From a virus, in the IMG/VR virus record IMGVR_UViG_3300033143_005346, positions 1-61,221 of that record: 61,221 nt of DNA; one strand, 5' to 3'. Of the stretch, positions 30,728 to 40,459 are shown one piece after another. Positions within the stretch are counted from its first letter, which is position 1, and each line of letters starts with the position of its first letter. The notes below the pieces were generated by a model, which ran no database searches, was not told the DNA's origin, and saw only the letters and a program-made list of their open reading frames with translations. The translations under genes were made by a program, and so were the position numbers.

Positions 30728-32500
30728 CTACATTTGTAACCCAAGGTGAGACTGGCCTGTTGGTTTGGCTTGAGGCCCCAGGTTTGATATATCTTGTTTC
30801 GGCTGAAGCCCCTGCGGTCGGCCACCATCTGCCCAACGTTTCATTTTACCAGGTTCCTCTTTAAGCGCATCGGCTATGGCCGACCCAGCTCTTAGAACCT
30901 CTTTGCCAATCGGCTTAAGGAGATCTGCAAGACTAAACGGTGTCATACGTTCAGCTTCAAGCAACTGTATAATTTCTTGTGCTTTTTCGTCGCCATCCCT
31001 TGCCATAGTTTGAAGAATGTTAAAATAAGCCTTTGTTTCCGATTTGTCTGCTGACGCCCAGGAGTCTTTCGTTCTATTGTATATTCTAAGCTGCTTCATA
31101 TCCTTGTCTATAGCAAAGCCAGTTCCGCCTTTTCCGATATCCTTATGGTAGTAAGTGACAACATTTTCTGAACCCTTGCCAAGATCCGGAGTTATCTTTG
31201 GGCTTCCGTCGCCATTATATTCCAACTCTACAGGAGTCAGTTCTGCCTTAAATTCTTTGGCCATATGGTAGGCAAAAGCGGGGCCATATTCCTTTAAACC
31301 ACTCTGCATTATCATCCGGAGATCAGGTTTCTTCCCAGCTTGGTCATTAAACATTTCCCTGACCCTGCCAGCAGCGACCTGGGCTGCCTGTGGAGTTAAG
31401 AAGTTTTTACCTGTTAACCCATACTGATTTGCAAGTTTTTTCGACCCTCCGACACCACCGACCATTTTTTGTAAAACTCCCATACCCTTAAGAAAATCTC
31501 TCTGGTGTTGTTGAGCAGATTTGGGCTTCGGGTTTATCGAATCATGTTCTTCGCCCTCTGCAAGCTCAACTGGGATCCCTTCGGCATATTTTAGAGCAGC
31601 TTCCATGGCTGATTTTCCTGCTGAAATATTGTTTTTCATAATCACAGACTGATCTTTAGTTGATATCTTTTCTCCGGTCGCAGTTCCGCCAGCGCCACCA
31701 CCAACAGGCTGCATCATTTTTTGGTTAACCGACATAAGTATCTGGCGTAATCGAGAAGATCCTACTGGCACCGGCGCACTGTCTCCAAACTGAACAGAAA
31801 CCACACCACCATCAGTCCGATGTTTAGGATAGCCCATCTGTTTGGCCTGTTGCTGTTCTTCGGAGATTGGATTGCCTTCAGCATCATACTGTTGTTTCAT
31901 TTCTCCCAAGACCGGATTGCCCTGCTCGTCTAATATAGGATTACCCTGTTCATCTTTCATCGGCTGCTTTTGTCGCGTAACACTCGTCCTGCTGGTTTCA
32001 CCCATACCTGGATAGATCCCCTTGAAATGACGATCCGCAGCCGTAGCATCTCCACGGTAAATCGCATCAGAATAAGCCCGATAGTGGCGCATCTGTTCTT
32101 GGTATGCTTCCGCATCTTCCGCAGCCTTGTTGCGGATTCGGCTGGGAACAACATCTTCAGCCGCAGCTTTAGCCCGATCTTCAGCCTTGTAGGCAGCCGT
32201 TGTTTCTCTTTCGGATAAAGCCTGGCCTAAAATATCGGATTCCAACTCGCCGCGCTCCATGTCTCGATTATGAGCCTCCTCCGTCCTTCTCTCTTTGCTG
32301 GCCTTTCTGGCTTCCGCTGCCTGACGGGCCTCTTGGTCTTCAAAACTTTCCATTGCAGAGCCACCACCACCTCCACCCATCCGAATAGCAGGCCCCCTTG
32401 TCATCGGTCGCCTGATAAGAGCGTTTAATAAGCCCAGCTTTTGATTTTGAGCCTGGGTCGCTACTTGCTGACCCCTTAGAAAAGCATCTGATATTCCCAT
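30728..32500 (-). CDS. Internal virion / DNA-ejection-type protein
   Basis: 590 aa. It starts with MGISDAFLRGQQVATQAQNQ, then a Gly run and a long charged coiled coil (about 50-160, Glu/Arg/Ala-rich), like other podovirus ejection proteins. A small repeat DEQGNPI/DEQGNPV occurs at about 185-205. The remainder is mixed alpha/beta without known motif. It is encoded between a 348-aa ejection-type protein and the 1444-aa GGDEF protein, matching the usual order of three increasingly large internal virion proteins that form the trans-envelope conduit. Function is inferred by context. Confidence 0.65.
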   Translation of the reverse strand: MGISDAFLRGQQVATQAQNQKLGLLNALIRRPMTRGPAIRMGGGGGGSAMESFEDQEARQAAEARKASKERRTEEAHNRDMERGELESDILGQALSERETTAAYKAEDRAKAAAEDVVPSRIRNKAAEDAEAYQEQMRHYRAYSDAIYRGDATAADRHFKGIYPGMGETSRTSVTRQKQPMKDEQGNPILDEQGNPVLGEMKQQYDAEGNPISEEQQQAKQMGYPKHRTDGGVVSVQFGDSAPVPVGSSRLRQILMSVNQKMMQPVGGGAGGTATGEKISTKDQSVIMKNNISAGKSAMEAALKYAEGIPVELAEGEEHDSINPKPKSAQQHQRDFLKGMGVLQKMVGGVGGSKKLANQYGLTGKNFLTPQAAQVAAGRVREMFNDQAGKKPDLRMIMQSGLKEYGPAFAYHMAKEFKAELTPVELEYNGDGSPKITPDLGKGSENVVTYYHKDIGKGGTGFAIDKDMKQLRIYNRTKDSWASADKSETKAYFNILQTMARDGDEKAQEIIQLLEAERMTPFSLADLLKPIGKEVLRAGSAIADALKEEPGKMKRWADGGRPQGLQPKQDISNLGPQAKPTGQSHLGLQM

Positions 32501-32513
32501 GATTTACCCCCTA

Positions 32514-32708
32514 TTAATAAAGCACTGGCCGTCCAATATTTTGTCCACCACCAGGAATTTTCTGGATTAGCCCAGCTTCTGACGCTTGCTGCGGTGGTTT
32601 TGCTATAGGCTGTTCAATACTTTGCATTATTGATGGATCCATATCGTTCACAGCTGTAAGCCCTGACAATTCAGTTTGGGGTTTAGCCTCTTGCGACGGG
32701 CCAAACAC
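32514..32708 (-). CDS. Small Pro/Gln-rich protein in the ejection cluster
   Basis: 64 aa, low complexity (SIEQPIAKPPQQASEAG), starting exactly at the previous stop (32708). It is probably disordered and has no family match. Called because the gap between two large ejection genes is filled by this frame alone with good spacing. Confidence 0.5.
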   Translation of the reverse strand: MFGPSQEAKPQTELSGLTAVNDMDPSIMQSIEQPIAKPPQQASEAGLIQKIPGGGQNIGRPVLY

Positions 32709-33754
32709 TAAACCCCCAGTCGAAAAGGGGAAGATGCCGGTTGCCCAAGAGAAGATATGTTCCCCAAAACATTTTGAGCATTTTGCTGTGCGCCATACTG
32801 TAAGCCCATCTGTAATCCTCCAATATCACCGTACTGACCAGCGATATTTGTAGCCATGCTGCCAGCAATATCTGCCTGACCACGGGCAATGCCTGCCTGT
32901 TGACTGGCAAGGCCGGACAGTGCCTGGGTTTCCTGACCCCTAAGCTGTGCAGCCATACCCATCATTTGGGAACCAGCCCCACGGATACCCATGGCAGTTT
33001 CTGCCATCCTTGTCGGATCCAGAAGTTGCATGGCCATAGCTGTTACTCCGGTCACACGCTCTTTCTCCCCACGCCTGGCCTGGGTAGCCGCCATTGCTTT
33101 TCCGGTAGCTTCCTGTCCGGAAATCCGCTGCATGGTTGCCCGTCCCTGCGTGGTAGTTGGATCCATACCCAACCTTTGGAGCCGCCTGGCCTCTGATTGC
33201 CTGGCAATATTGCCCTGGGCACTAACATCTGCCATGGCTCGACCGGAAACGCCTTCATAATCAGCCTGTGTCATATCCATCAGCTGATCTCTGGCCACCC
33301 CTCTGGCTGACAATTCTTCCTGGGCTGCAAGACGGAAGTCCTGTTCTGTGCCAGCAAAATCTTCACGAAAACTTCGGTATTCATCCTCCATTTCTCCCGC
33401 CAGACCACCCAAACGATCGGCGGACTCTTTGGCGTCCGTCATCCACTCATAGGTGCCCTCAAAAGACTGTAGGGCCTTGTTGTAAACACCCTTGGACTCT
33501 TGAAGCGTCTGGTTCCACTGTTCCAACCACTGGTTCATTCCCATGTCGCCACCGCTACCAGTGTTGGCACCTATGCCCAGGGCTTGCTGTGCTGCCAGGT
33601 ACTGCATTTCACGCATATTGATTTCGTGCGCCCTGTCCTGGTTGGCAGCCTTCCCCCTTGCTGCCATATACTGATCCATCGTACTGTACATTCCAGATCC
33701 TGGCCTGGTAGTATAGGCACCTCCAGTCCCGATTGCGTTTGTATAGGCTCCCAT
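32708..33754 (-). CDS. Ejection-type internal virion protein (small member)
   Basis: 348 aa, Ala/Gln/Gly/Met-rich and helical. The segment SAQGNIARQSEARRLQRLGMD followed by PTTTQGRAT is a pattern I recognise in podovirus ejection proteins (the gp14/gp7-like class). The C-terminus is glycine/glutamine-rich (ADIAGSMATNIAGQYGDI), a typical membrane-active sequence. It directly follows the nozzle-associated gene. Confidence 0.7.
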   Translation of the reverse strand: MGAYTNAIGTGGAYTTRPGSGMYSTMDQYMAARGKAANQDRAHEINMREMQYLAAQQALGIGANTGSGGDMGMNQWLEQWNQTLQESKGVYNKALQSFEGTYEWMTDAKESADRLGGLAGEMEDEYRSFREDFAGTEQDFRLAAQEELSARGVARDQLMDMTQADYEGVSGRAMADVSAQGNIARQSEARRLQRLGMDPTTTQGRATMQRISGQEATGKAMAATQARRGEKERVTGVTAMAMQLLDPTRMAETAMGIRGAGSQMMGMAAQLRGQETQALSGLASQQAGIARGQADIAGSMATNIAGQYGDIGGLQMGLQYGAQQNAQNVLGNISSLGQPASSPFRLGV

Positions 33755-34282
33755 TTATCTACCTCCCTGCTGTAATTGCGTAAGCTCCTTTATTGATGGC
33801 GCAAACTCTATGCGCTTAACATTCTCCACGTTACCCTCCAGCTCAAACTCCCACCTGTTGGATCTAAGCTGTGCATCCAATCTAAAGGGGAATTGATTAA
33901 ATATTTGCGTAGTTGATATCAGAGTTTCGTCAACATATATCTTAAGAGACAACACCTTTGCCCCTACATAGGTTGGCAACGCTCCAGAATCTCGGATCAC
34001 AGACCCAGCCAGTGGCAACCCGCCTACCGGCCAGCCCTGATGCGGTTCGTTCACATACATTACATATCCACCCGACAAATACCCAAGGTTCTGATTAACC
34101 AAAAGATTATAGGCATCCAAAGCTGCATTGTAGGCATCGAAGTCGCCTTCATCAAAATAGATACGGCCATAACCAAAGCGCATCCGATCGATCATATTAT
34201 ACAACTTCGTTTTCCAGTTGAAAGTTCCGAAGGGCTGCGTTTCGTCACCCTCCCACTCATATATTTCTGTTATGTAGGCCAT
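33755..34282 (-). CDS. Nozzle-associated tail protein
   Basis: 175 aa. The C-terminal part (PFRLDAQLRSNRWEFELEG, then NVENVKRIEFAPSIKEL) matches the end domain that in many podoviruses is fused to, or encoded beside, the nozzle protein (P22 gp10 / T7 gp12 class). The first half has YNMIDRMRFGYGRIYFDEG. It overlaps the fibre-like gene stop (TAATG). Likely a ring component at the distal tail. Confidence 0.6.
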   Translation of the reverse strand: MAYITEIYEWEGDETQPFGTFNWKTKLYNMIDRMRFGYGRIYFDEGDFDAYNAALDAYNLLVNQNLGYLSGGYVMYVNEPHQGWPVGGLPLAGSVIRDSGALPTYVGAKVLSLKIYVDETLISTTQIFNQFPFRLDAQLRSNRWEFELEGNVENVKRIEFAPSIKELTQLQQGGR

Positions 34283-35196
34283 TAACTAAACTCCAGAGTC
34301 ACGGTTAATCCATTCGGTGCCGTACCTGAATGAATACCGCTAATGTTGACATTTATTATATCGCCGGTTTCTACATCATCATTCGAAGTATTAATAACGC
34401 CATCTTGTGCATACCACTCGTCACCAATAGTAACTTCCGTGGACAACATAGCGACCTCTGAGCCACCACGGCTTCGGTAAACACCCACATCCGTAGAAAG
34501 AGTTATCCCTTTATCCCAAACACCGCAAACCACATTGGTCAATTCCAACCCATTCAGGTGTGGCGGAATGACAATAATACCCTTTTCCCCAGTGGTAACG
34601 GGTACCGCTGCATCAAAAACAGGAATCGTTACCGACAGAGTAAGCGTCCCGCCACCAGCTGCGTTGGAATGGTCGTGACCGGCGCTGGTGAAATCACCAA
34701 TCGTGGGTGTTGTCAGCGTTTTATTGGTCAGTGTCTGGCTATCATCCGTAGTTAAAATGTCTCCGGAAGTGTTGCCACCAACAGACACATCGTCCAGCTG
34801 ATTAAGCTCAGTCGCCGTAGCCACCAAAGCCACAGCCTCGTTAAGCAATGGGCTTGTTAGTTGTCCACCATTAGCAGCATCAGCGTGGGTATGTCCAAAA
34901 TTGGTAAAATCACCACCGGAAAGGGCAGCAATCGCATTGAGCTGAGTAGCCGTTGCTGTCAGGTCAACAGCTTCATTAAGATGAACGGTACCCACAGAAA
35001 GATCAAGTGTGGCAGCAGTATTTAGAACGATGTCGCCCTGATAGCCACTATCAAGGTATTGAAACAGGTTCTCTACCTCGATATGTTTATTCTGGTCCTC
35101 AAGCACTACCTCAGAAACATCTCCAAGGTAAAGAACATCGTCTGCCGCTGGAGCTACCAGCAGCTGGGTCATTTGGGTAATATCTAAGTCAGCCAT
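34282..35196 (-). CDS. Short tail-fibre-like protein
   Basis: 304 aa, Thr/Asp/Gly/Ala-rich. It contains repeats of the form LNEAVDLTATATQLNAI and LNEAVALVATATELNQL, plus SQTLTNKTLTTPTIGDF, all typical of trimeric phage fibre shafts. The C-terminal 120 residues look like a small beta-sandwich tip. It lies between the nozzle gene and a nozzle-associated gene. Probably a side fibre or collar fibre. Confidence 0.6.
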   Translation of the reverse strand: MADLDITQMTQLLVAPAADDVLYLGDVSEVVLEDQNKHIEVENLFQYLDSGYQGDIVLNTAATLDLSVGTVHLNEAVDLTATATQLNAIAALSGGDFTNFGHTHADAANGGQLTSPLLNEAVALVATATELNQLDDVSVGGNTSGDILTTDDSQTLTNKTLTTPTIGDFTSAGHDHSNAAGGGTLTLSVTIPVFDAAVPVTTGEKGIIVIPPHLNGLELTNVVCGVWDKGITLSTDVGVYRSRGGSEVAMLSTEVTIGDEWYAQDGVINTSNDDVETGDIINVNISGIHSGTAPNGLTVTLEFS

Positions 35197-35205
35197 GTCA
35201 ATCTC

Positions 35206-36804
35206 CTATAAGTCTGCGATTAAAAATATATTGTCTCCGGATCCGATCTGCACAATCTGGTCGGCCCGATTGGGATAACTGGCCCCATCGATCTGTAATA
35301 GAACTTCGGCAGTCTGCTTCACATAGTAAAGCGTATCGGTGCGCGGATCTACATACACAGCCGGTGCATAATTTGTGTTTAGCGCACTCCCCAGAAGCAG
35401 CGTGGTGATTTTCTTCTGGTCAAAATCAATAACCAGAACGTTGCCTTCAAAATCTCCCTGATCGTAAAAACCATAATAACGACCATCCTGATAGGCCCCT
35501 TCAAAAGTGTCCGGCTCGTAACCTTCCCACTCCTTTTTGGTAAAAAATCCTGCGGTAGCATTAATAGATCGGCCCTCTGAAACCAAAACAAGGCCATCGC
35601 TGGTAGCGTAAAGGACGCCAAGCTCATATTCAGCAAGAGACCTTTTGGATATGCACGGCTGAGATTCAGGCATCTTGTTAGGTGTCATTGATGACGGGTG
35701 AGTACCAGTAATAATATATGGGTTTTGATCTGTGGCAACCACCAGGTTGTTTTCCATCACGCCCAGAGCCACAATCGAAAATTCCAGAGTAAGTATATAT
35801 TCCTCCGGATAAGCGTGTGGCTGATATGGTTCAGAAAAATAAAGATCCTTCCCCCTGAACCCAACCATTATCCCATTGGGCATAGCAACAAGGCCAAGAA
35901 GATCATCCGGTGGCGGTACCCATCGCGGGGCTGTCAGGCCGGTCTGCAAAACTTCACCCAGTTCGGTATCCAGTTTAGAATCAGAATAGATCGTTGTTAC
36001 AGCTGCAACTTGATCTACATATTGATACTGGGCTACCGTATCGCCCTGGTTAAGCCGGTAGATGAACTTGGAAACCATTGTGTCTTCATAGGCTCTCCAG
36101 ATCACCGTATTGTCGGTCGTATCTCCATCTACGACAGTTCCCCAAGTAGGCTCTGGGCCACCTGTAGTGCCAGCCTGGACGCACTTGTAAACATATCCAT
36201 TAGGAGTGCTGGGTATTACAAACTCAGTCGTCTCATAGCCCTGTCCGCTGAGCCAGGTCATGTCCATATTGGTAATATCGATCTGATCTCCAGGCAAAGC
36301 GCCCACTTCAACATCCGATACAGGTGCAGGAGCCGATTCTTCACCCCAGGATGTAATTACGGTCCATGTATAAACCAGGTCTCTGGCATCTCCACTACCC
36401 CCACCCGCATTGTTGAGTGACGGTTGCCTCCATGGTTGCGGACTGGCCATAGAATAAAAGTTGATCGGCAGAGCACCGGAACCAGTTGTGGCTTCAGTTT
36501 CATTCGATTTTTTAGGAATCCCGTCGCCGGTATAATAAAACTTAAAATCGGTATCTCCGGACACTGGACCCAACGCTACATCCACATCAGCCGACCATTC
36601 CAGCCAAAATTGAGATCGATACAGATAAATCGTTCTGACCAAAACACCCAGCTCGGCATCAGCATTTTTAAACTCGTTATCCCATGGACGTATCTCTCCC
36701 GAAACCAGTTTGACATTGCTGGCTACCTGGGCTTCATTAGCTTCAAGTAGCTGCCTGGCCCTGACCGGTCTGATACCGCTGAATAAAGGGATGTCTATTT
36801 TCAT
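35206..36804 (-). CDS. Nozzle / tail-hub beta-propeller protein
   Basis: 532 aa. It starts MKIDIPLFSGIRPVRARQLL with NEAQVASNVKLVSGEIRPW, a start shared by many podovirus nozzle proteins (P22 gp10 / T7 gp12 class). The rest has repeated blades with Trp/Tyr-rich strands (YRLNQGDTVAQYQYVDQV, VLYATSDGLVLVSEG, GFYDQGDFEGNVLVIDF), consistent with a six-bladed propeller. It closes the tail channel and holds the DNA. Position next to an adaptor-like protein supports this. Confidence 0.7.
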   Translation of the reverse strand: MKIDIPLFSGIRPVRARQLLEANEAQVASNVKLVSGEIRPWDNEFKNADAELGVLVRTIYLYRSQFWLEWSADVDVALGPVSGDTDFKFYYTGDGIPKKSNETEATTGSGALPINFYSMASPQPWRQPSLNNAGGGSGDARDLVYTWTVITSWGEESAPAPVSDVEVGALPGDQIDITNMDMTWLSGQGYETTEFVIPSTPNGYVYKCVQAGTTGGPEPTWGTVVDGDTTDNTVIWRAYEDTMVSKFIYRLNQGDTVAQYQYVDQVAAVTTIYSDSKLDTELGEVLQTGLTAPRWVPPPDDLLGLVAMPNGIMVGFRGKDLYFSEPYQPHAYPEEYILTLEFSIVALGVMENNLVVATDQNPYIITGTHPSSMTPNKMPESQPCISKRSLAEYELGVLYATSDGLVLVSEGRSINATAGFFTKKEWEGYEPDTFEGAYQDGRYYGFYDQGDFEGNVLVIDFDQKKITTLLLGSALNTNYAPAVYVDPRTDTLYYVKQTAEVLLQIDGASYPNRADQIVQIGSGDNIFLIADL

Positions 36805-36807
36805 GGT

Positions 36808-36936
36808 CTATCCTTTGTTGGAGATACGCCCAATCGCAGGCATTGCAAAGACCCCCTCCCGAACCGTCTCCACAGTTGTTATAAAAGTCTTTTGTCGCCT
36901 TACGATTGAGCGCATCATAATAATTCCCACAAACAT
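36808..36936 (-). CDS. Possible small basic protein in a 139-bp gap
   Basis: 42 aa (MFVGIIMMRSIVRRQKTFI, then TTVETVREGVFAMPAIG). It fills most of the gap between the nozzle gene and the propeller-like protein upstream. The ribosome-binding signal is weak at the first ATG and better before an internal methionine, so both its reality and its start are uncertain. Confidence 0.35.
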   Translation of the reverse strand: MFVGIIMMRSIVRRQKTFITTVETVREGVFAMPAIGRISNKG

Positions 36937-36943
36937 AATATAT

Positions 36944-38539
36944 TTATACCAGAGGCCAATAATAAGTTCCTGCATTATTCACAGTAGAGATTATATAGCC
37001 ATCAAATTCTTCAAAATTTAAATGATACCGAAAATTACCAGAAATATCATCAGATGCCGCTATCCACTGATTGCCAGAACCAGGCCATCGATACATGGTT
37101 AAGTCCGCAGAGTCATTAGACGCATAGAATAGATGGCCGCTACGTTCGACTAAATCAGCCGCATCAACCGCCCCCAATGGTTGGTTTGTAGTAACCTGGG
37201 AATAATCCGAACCATCGTGCTTGTAAAGGTAGCCGTTGTTTTGGACCATATAGTATACATCACCATCAATAGAAAACGCTTCCACCGCCCGATAATTTCC
37301 ACTGGCTGGTATCGGAGTGCCTGGAGCTACCGCCCAGTCCCCAGAAACTTGCCATCGATAAAATCCGCCAGGTCCGTTAAATCCAGCCAAAATATAAGTG
37401 CCATCTGAAACCAAAATTTGAGGGGTGAACCCCAGCGGTGTAGTTGTCATTTGCGACCATGTAGTCCCGGAATCCCATCGCCACAGATGACCAGTGCTTA
37501 CAACTGCGTATAAGTTACCACCGTGAGTAATAATTTGGGGACCTACACCACCTGGCGCACCAGCTGAAACCCATGTAGGCGTTATGGTGTCGTAATAATA
37601 GACTATTGAAATACCGCCAAACGACGAAAACAAATTGCTGCCATGAGACACCATGTTTACGATATTCGCACCTAAACCGTTCATGCCGACATCCGACCAA
37701 GAACCTGTCGGATCAGCCCTGCCATACAAATAGCTATTACCGTTACTTCCGTAAAGTATACCGGAGTGCTCTGTCATATCATAATAGAAACCGCCATCGC
37801 TAAACGTCCAAAGAGAAATTTCTGTAAGCGTATATTCCCCAGAAGCAACATTTACGCTTGGCTGCTCCCAGCGATTCCCACCAAAAGCACGGGCTTTATA
37901 AGTTGTGACAGCACTATTAATCATTTCGAACGGACCACTATAGAGCGTATCGGTCTCGTCCGGAGTGCTCCCGTCATCGGTATAATAAATGCTAACACCC
38001 GCAGTAACGCAAGACATGGTTAAATCTGCCCCGTTGGTATAAGCACCGGGGGGCGGAGAAAAAGTTACATCCGCCACAAAAACTTCACCGGCAATCAACC
38101 TCCACGCTGTTGAAGCGGCAGCAACCGCTTTCCACCACAAATGCAAATCTGTTTGGTAGACTTTCTCGCCAATATAATCAGAAACCAGCACACCGTCTGG
38201 AATAAAAGCCACTGTCCTCGGCAACGCTTTCTGAACAATCAACTCCACAGATGCCTCTGATAAAACCTGCCAGATTATTGTGCCTCCACCCCAGTTTTGG
38301 GCAGCGGTCGACTCTAATCCACGGGTGACAGACAGGCCCTGGGCTGCATTGGAGTTTCCAACATCCACCAACACAATTTCTTTATCACCAGCAGCATTGA
38401 TCATCTGGGCATAGAAACTGTCACCACTCCCACCCTTGCTCAGCATGGTGTCATAGCTGGTCAGTGGTATCCTGGTGTCGGAATCGCTAATGCTTTCAGC
38501 CAGTCTTGCCTGGGATCCCATATTAAAAACCAGTGCCAT
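36944..38539 (-). CDS. Tail protein with chitobiase-like C-domain and propeller repeats
   Basis: 531 aa from ATG 38537-38539, chosen because it overlaps the previous stop (TGATG) and follows AAGGAG. Residues about 1-125 resemble the module in the next-upstream protein (a short beta domain on the tail). Residues about 180-245 match the Fn3-like CHB_HEX_C fold (FSPPPGAYTNGADLTMSC, then VSIYYTDDGSTPDETDT). The remainder has about six Trp/Tyr blades (LYGSNGNSYLYGRADPTGSW, LWRWDSGTTWSQM), a beta-propeller. Likely a receptor-binding or tail-attached protein. Confidence 0.6.
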   Translation of the reverse strand: MALVFNMGSQARLAESISDSDTRIPLTSYDTMLSKGGSGDSFYAQMINAAGDKEIVLVDVGNSNAAQGLSVTRGLESTAAQNWGGGTIIWQVLSEASVELIVQKALPRTVAFIPDGVLVSDYIGEKVYQTDLHLWWKAVAAASTAWRLIAGEVFVADVTFSPPPGAYTNGADLTMSCVTAGVSIYYTDDGSTPDETDTLYSGPFEMINSAVTTYKARAFGGNRWEQPSVNVASGEYTLTEISLWTFSDGGFYYDMTEHSGILYGSNGNSYLYGRADPTGSWSDVGMNGLGANIVNMVSHGSNLFSSFGGISIVYYYDTITPTWVSAGAPGGVGPQIITHGGNLYAVVSTGHLWRWDSGTTWSQMTTTPLGFTPQILVSDGTYILAGFNGPGGFYRWQVSGDWAVAPGTPIPASGNYRAVEAFSIDGDVYYMVQNNGYLYKHDGSDYSQVTTNQPLGAVDAADLVERSGHLFYASNDSADLTMYRWPGSGNQWIAASDDISGNFRYHLNFEEFDGYIISTVNNAGTYYWPLV

Positions 38540-38976
38540 CAGATATTCATCTCCTTCCATTCGGTGCTGGTAGTGTGTTTCCACCATACACCGGTAACGC
38601 TCTGGTAGACTTCTTCTCCAGCATAAAGTGCTGCCAGAGATCCATCCGGATCAGTTACCACTGTGCGCTCCACCCCTTTCTGCAAAAAATTTTCAAGGGC
38701 TATGTCGTCCATTCGATGTTCAACGGACGCACCAATATTAAAAGATAGTGGCGATGGGCTGCGTGTGACCGTAAGTGAATCACCAGACACACCGGTACAG
38801 GTCATCCATTCGAAAACAGCAGCACCCTCATAGACAATAATCCTGAAGGCTTCACCGGCCCCGGGAGACGGGAATAAAGCTCCCTGTCCAGACTCAAGTA
38901 CCAGCAAGGTGTCACCAGTACCAATAGCTGTGTTTAGTGCGCCAATGGCGTTATTGGCAAATAGGTATTCTGTCAT
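38539..38976 (-). CDS. Small tail module protein
   Basis: 145 aa. The order NNAIGALNTAIGTGDTLLVLESG, then GEAFRIIVYEG and DSLTVTRSPSPLSF, is a conserved beta module found in phage tail or baseplate-associated proteins; the N-terminus of the next gene carries a related copy (SISDSDTRIPLTSYD). The start overlaps the previous stop as ATGA. It probably attaches a larger receptor-binding protein. Confidence 0.6.
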   Translation of the reverse strand: MTEYLFANNAIGALNTAIGTGDTLLVLESGQGALFPSPGAGEAFRIIVYEGAAVFEWMTCTGVSGDSLTVTRSPSPLSFNIGASVEHRMDDIALENFLQKGVERTVVTDPDGSLAALYAGEEVYQSVTGVWWKHTTSTEWKEMNI

Positions 38977-39641
38977 TGTGGCTGACCTCCTGATTGCTGC
39001 TGTAAGCCCAGAGACATCAGAAATCGCTGGTAATAAAGCTGTGACCTGGGAGTGTTGCCTGGGATATCAGTATCATCATCATACGCCTGAAACAAGATCC
39101 CATTGATATATCCATCCAAATAATAATCACTGGTAGGAATTGACAGAGATCTCCAGGCTCCTGGCGCGTCATAGACAATATCCGGTGGAGCCTCGGCTTG
39201 TTCAATTTCTACATAACCGGTACCATCAGATTTAGGATGAACATAAAATTGCTCAGGATACTCCGGAAGCGGCCACCAGTCCCAGATGCTGGCATCGGAA
39301 TTAACCGGATCTGTAGAAAATGCAGGCACATAACGTGTGACATAGCTCCTGTCGGTCTGACGAACAGCACGGCCTGGGGTCAATCCATCCGTACCCATAT
39401 TGCGGATCACGTCAACAATCTCTAACCCAACAGGCGGTGTGGCCGACAAGACCTGTTTGTTTCCGGCTTGCAGTTTCAGGTTTCGCACCCTGGTATAAAC
39501 CCGTGGCTGCAATGTTACCATCCTGCGGCTGGTCAAATTAAAAAGATTCAACATCTCTGGATCATCAAAATCGATACTGGCTTCATCCAGTATTCGTTTT
39601 CTGCAGGTATCGATTACCGATCCGACTGTGTAGGTAGACAT
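38973..39641 (-). CDS. DUF6682-like head-tail adaptor
   Basis: 222 aa, mainly helical at both ends with a beta middle. IDTCRKRILDEASIDFDDPE, then LFNLTSRRMVTLQPRVYT, and WDWWPLPEYPEQFYVHPKSD follow the DUF6682 phage adaptor pattern (a helical ring under the portal). Most DUF6682 proteins sit just upstream of the nozzle gene, as here. It ends overlapping the next gene (ATGA). Confidence 0.65.
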   Translation of the reverse strand: MSTYTVGSVIDTCRKRILDEASIDFDDPEMLNLFNLTSRRMVTLQPRVYTRVRNLKLQAGNKQVLSATPPVGLEIVDVIRNMGTDGLTPGRAVRQTDRSYVTRYVPAFSTDPVNSDASIWDWWPLPEYPEQFYVHPKSDGTGYVEIEQAEAPPDIVYDAPGAWRSLSIPTSDYYLDGYINGILFQAYDDDTDIPGNTPRSQLYYQRFLMSLGLQQQSGGQPQ

Positions 39642-39677
39642 TTCTTCAGCTCCTCAATTTGTGATTTAACTTTATAT

Positions 39678-40457
39678 TCATATAGCATTAATCGACTGTA
39701 TGTTTGCCGCAAGAACACTATTTACCGCTGCTGGGCTTGTTACTCCGTTTATTTTGCCGGTCCAGCCTCCGGCTATTGCTGATTCATAAGAAATACCCAT
39801 CGGTGGTGCAGGATAAAGAGCGCCATAATCGTGTACGAAATCTGTTGGTGTTCCTGTTTCTGTAAACGCCACACCAGACATTTTATCAACGGGTGTCCCT
39901 CTTATTATGGGGGCATATATCTGTAAATTTTGTGGTCTGATAAATTCTGCTGAATATCCTTGTGCTAAAGCTGCGATTTCCTCAGCAGACAATGCCACAT
40001 TCCAAAATCCAGCATCAGCCACAATCCCTTCAAGAAGGGTAAAAAATCCACCCCCCGTTCTCAAACAACCTATAGTTGCGTTATCAATACCACTTGTAAG
40101 ACCCAGAGTGTTTGTATTTGCCGTACCAGGAGATCCATCTAAATAGCAAATACGATAGGAATCATTTGCAAAAACTGCTGCAATATGATACCAAATATCA
40201 CCAATAATGGAAAGTGGACTATCTGCAATTTCATAATTGACATCTCCACCATCATTGCTAACCAGTGCTGACACATAATCGGTGTCTCTCTGAACTAAAA
40301 TCATCAGATCTGCATAGTCTGCAGATTCAGATACTCCTAAGACAGTCTGATCACCAGGTGCAAGAGCATAAAACCAACAAGCCAAAGTACAAGGAACATC
40401 TATAATGCGTGTTTGACTTAATATGTTTGTTTGTGTCGCATCATACTCTCTTGCCAT
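39678..40457 (-). CDS. LamG/concanavalin-like tail protein
   Basis: 259 aa. Residues about 20-165 form a LamG-type jelly roll (PCTLACWFYALAPGDQTVL, GDIWYHIAAVFANDSYRICY, LDGSPGTAN, EGIVADAGFWNVALSAEEI). This fold often binds glycans. The C-terminal 90 residues (YAPIIRGTPVDKMSG, PAPPMGISYESAIAGG) are like a fibre tip. It sits among tail genes; probable surface-glycan-binding role. Confidence 0.65.
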   Translation of the reverse strand: MAREYDATQTNILSQTRIIDVPCTLACWFYALAPGDQTVLGVSESADYADLMILVQRDTDYVSALVSNDGGDVNYEIADSPLSIIGDIWYHIAAVFANDSYRICYLDGSPGTANTNTLGLTSGIDNATIGCLRTGGGFFTLLEGIVADAGFWNVALSAEEIAALAQGYSAEFIRPQNLQIYAPIIRGTPVDKMSGVAFTETGTPTDFVHDYGALYPAPPMGISYESAIAGGWTGKINGVTSPAAVNSVLAANIQSINAI

Positions 40458-40459
40458 TT

